Origin: Thiomicrorhabdus sp.
Lineage (GTDB): Bacteria; Pseudomonadota; Gammaproteobacteria; Thiomicrospirales; Thiomicrospiraceae
Reading direction: 5' to 3'
NCBI GenBank assembly: GCA_021648185.1
Contig: JAKITH010000082.1
Coordinates: 1-5,599, forward strand
Length of the DNA: 5,599 nt
Within the stretch, counting starts at the first letter, position 1; each line of letters begins with the position of its first letter. The notes beneath the pieces were generated by a model. The model was given only the letters and a program-made list of their open reading frames with translations. It was not told the DNA's origin and ran no database searches. Made by a program: the position numbers and the translations under genes. This document shows, one piece after another, positions 5,389-5,599 of the stretch.

Positions 5389-5407
5389 ATTTTCTCCCCC
5401 CCCCTAT
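4970..5407. repeat. 20/21-nt direct repeat with poly-C (poly-G on the coding strand), two copies
   Basis: AAATTTTCT followed by C8 and TAT lies at 4970-4989. The same string with C9 lies at 5387-5407. The copies start 417 bp apart, in the same orientation, and differ by one C. On the coding (minus) strand the first copy reads GGGENL inside the TroD-like permease. The second covers the end of the upstream gene and carries the ribosome site of the permease itself. Both copies hold mononucleotide tracts prone to slippage. Confidence 0.75.
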
Positions 5408-5599
5408 CTGGTGACGTGTGACGAGCCTGTTTAGGGATTTGATTGCCATGTGGGTCTTGTTGGCTGTTGCTGAGTTCTTGTTGCAGTTGTGCCTCTTGAG
5501 CATCGGTTAAAATGTGCTCGATTCGTTCGGCCTGTTGGTGAACTTGATCGGGCGACAGTTGTGCTTGTTCGTTAAGGTAGTTTTCCCATAAACGATGAC
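5385..5599 (-). CDS. Probable TroC-like ABC-3 permease with C-terminal DtxR/MntR-like domain (only the 3' end in window)
   Basis: Reading leftwards from base 5597 gives 70 residues and a TGA stop at 5385-5387; the rest lies beyond the right edge. The fragment begins HRLWENYLNEQAQLSPDQVH and continues QQAERIEHILTDAQ..., then DPHGNQIP. This is the metal-binding and dimerisation region of DtxR/MntR-type proteins. The residues equivalent to MntR H77, E99, E102 and H103 appear to be H1, E24, E27 and H28 of the fragment. Some TroC-type permeases carry such a domain at their C terminus, and the tight overlap with a TroD-like permease favours that reading. A free-standing DtxR-family repressor is the alternative. 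The last codons run through a G9 tract (5396-5404) encoding RGGE, and the stop overlaps the next gene's TTG start. Ligand equivalences are from memory of the family. Confidence 0.7.
   Translation of the reverse strand, partial: HRLWENYLNEQAQLSPDQVHQQAERIEHILTDAQEAQLQQELSNSQQDPHGNQIPKQARHTSPDRGGEKI

Noticed and set aside
5165..5503. Minus-strand open frame of 112 codons bridging the permease junction
   Set aside because: It overlaps both real genes in another frame and has a composition unlike either family. It matters only as the frame entered if the G tract lost one base.
1..5599. CRISPR array, tRNA, rRNA, insertion sequence
   Set aside because: No regularly spaced repeats, no cloverleaf with TTCGA-type arm, no rRNA signature and no transposase or paired terminal repeats were seen.

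Overview
The window looks like chromosomal DNA from a sulfur-oxidising gammaproteobacterium. A Thiomicrospira/Hydrogenovibrio/Thiomicrorhabdus-like organism is a reasonable guess, but this is inference from gene content and moderate-to-low GC, not a taxonomic proof. The anchor is a two-gene flavocytochrome c sulfide dehydrogenase module (fccA-like cytochrome plus fccB flavoprotein, 2329-3977).

Layout, left to right. (1) 2-826, plus strand: the 3' part of a KAP-family P-loop NTPase gene. It is strikingly AT-rich and is probably the edge of an acquired region. (2) 875-1402, minus strand: a small histidine-rich exported protein, probably an outer-membrane beta-barrel, convergent with the KAP gene. 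(3) 1403-1679: a divergent intergenic region with a candidate promoter. (4) 1680-2036: a periplasmic two-EF-hand protein, followed by two hairpin/T-tract signals, the second a strong intrinsic terminator. (5) 2143-2328: a non-coding stretch crowded with direct and inverted repeats, ending in an extended -10 promoter for the next operon. (6) 2329-3977: a lipid-anchored monohaem cytochrome c and a Tat-exported FccB-like flavoprotein. (7) 3970-5599, minus strand: a metal-transport operon. It is read as an ABC-3 permease with a C-terminal DtxR/MntR-like domain (partial), a TroD-like ABC-3 permease, and a two-TM membrane-anchored LuxR-type regulator whose end overlaps fccB by 8 bp.

How the genes could work together. 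FccB would oxidise sulfide in the periplasm and pass electrons to the anchored haem subunit. The LuxR-type protein is co-directional with the permeases and convergent with fccAB, so it could regulate either; nothing in the sequence decides this. The permease pair would import Mn, Zn or Fe together with an ATPase and a binding protein outside the window.

The most unusual points are: (a) the FccB-like protein has Pro where the Allochromatium enzyme has the FAD-linking Cys, although both redox cysteines are kept; (b) a G9 tract sits at the junction of the two permease genes, where one extra G would fuse them in frame, and nearly the same 20-nt string recurs inside the second permease; (c) a cluster of TGTCCT/AGGACA repeats lies upstream of fccA; (d) the fccB terminator is embedded in the HTH codons of the opposing luxR-type gene. 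No CRISPR array, tRNA, rRNA or insertion sequence was seen.
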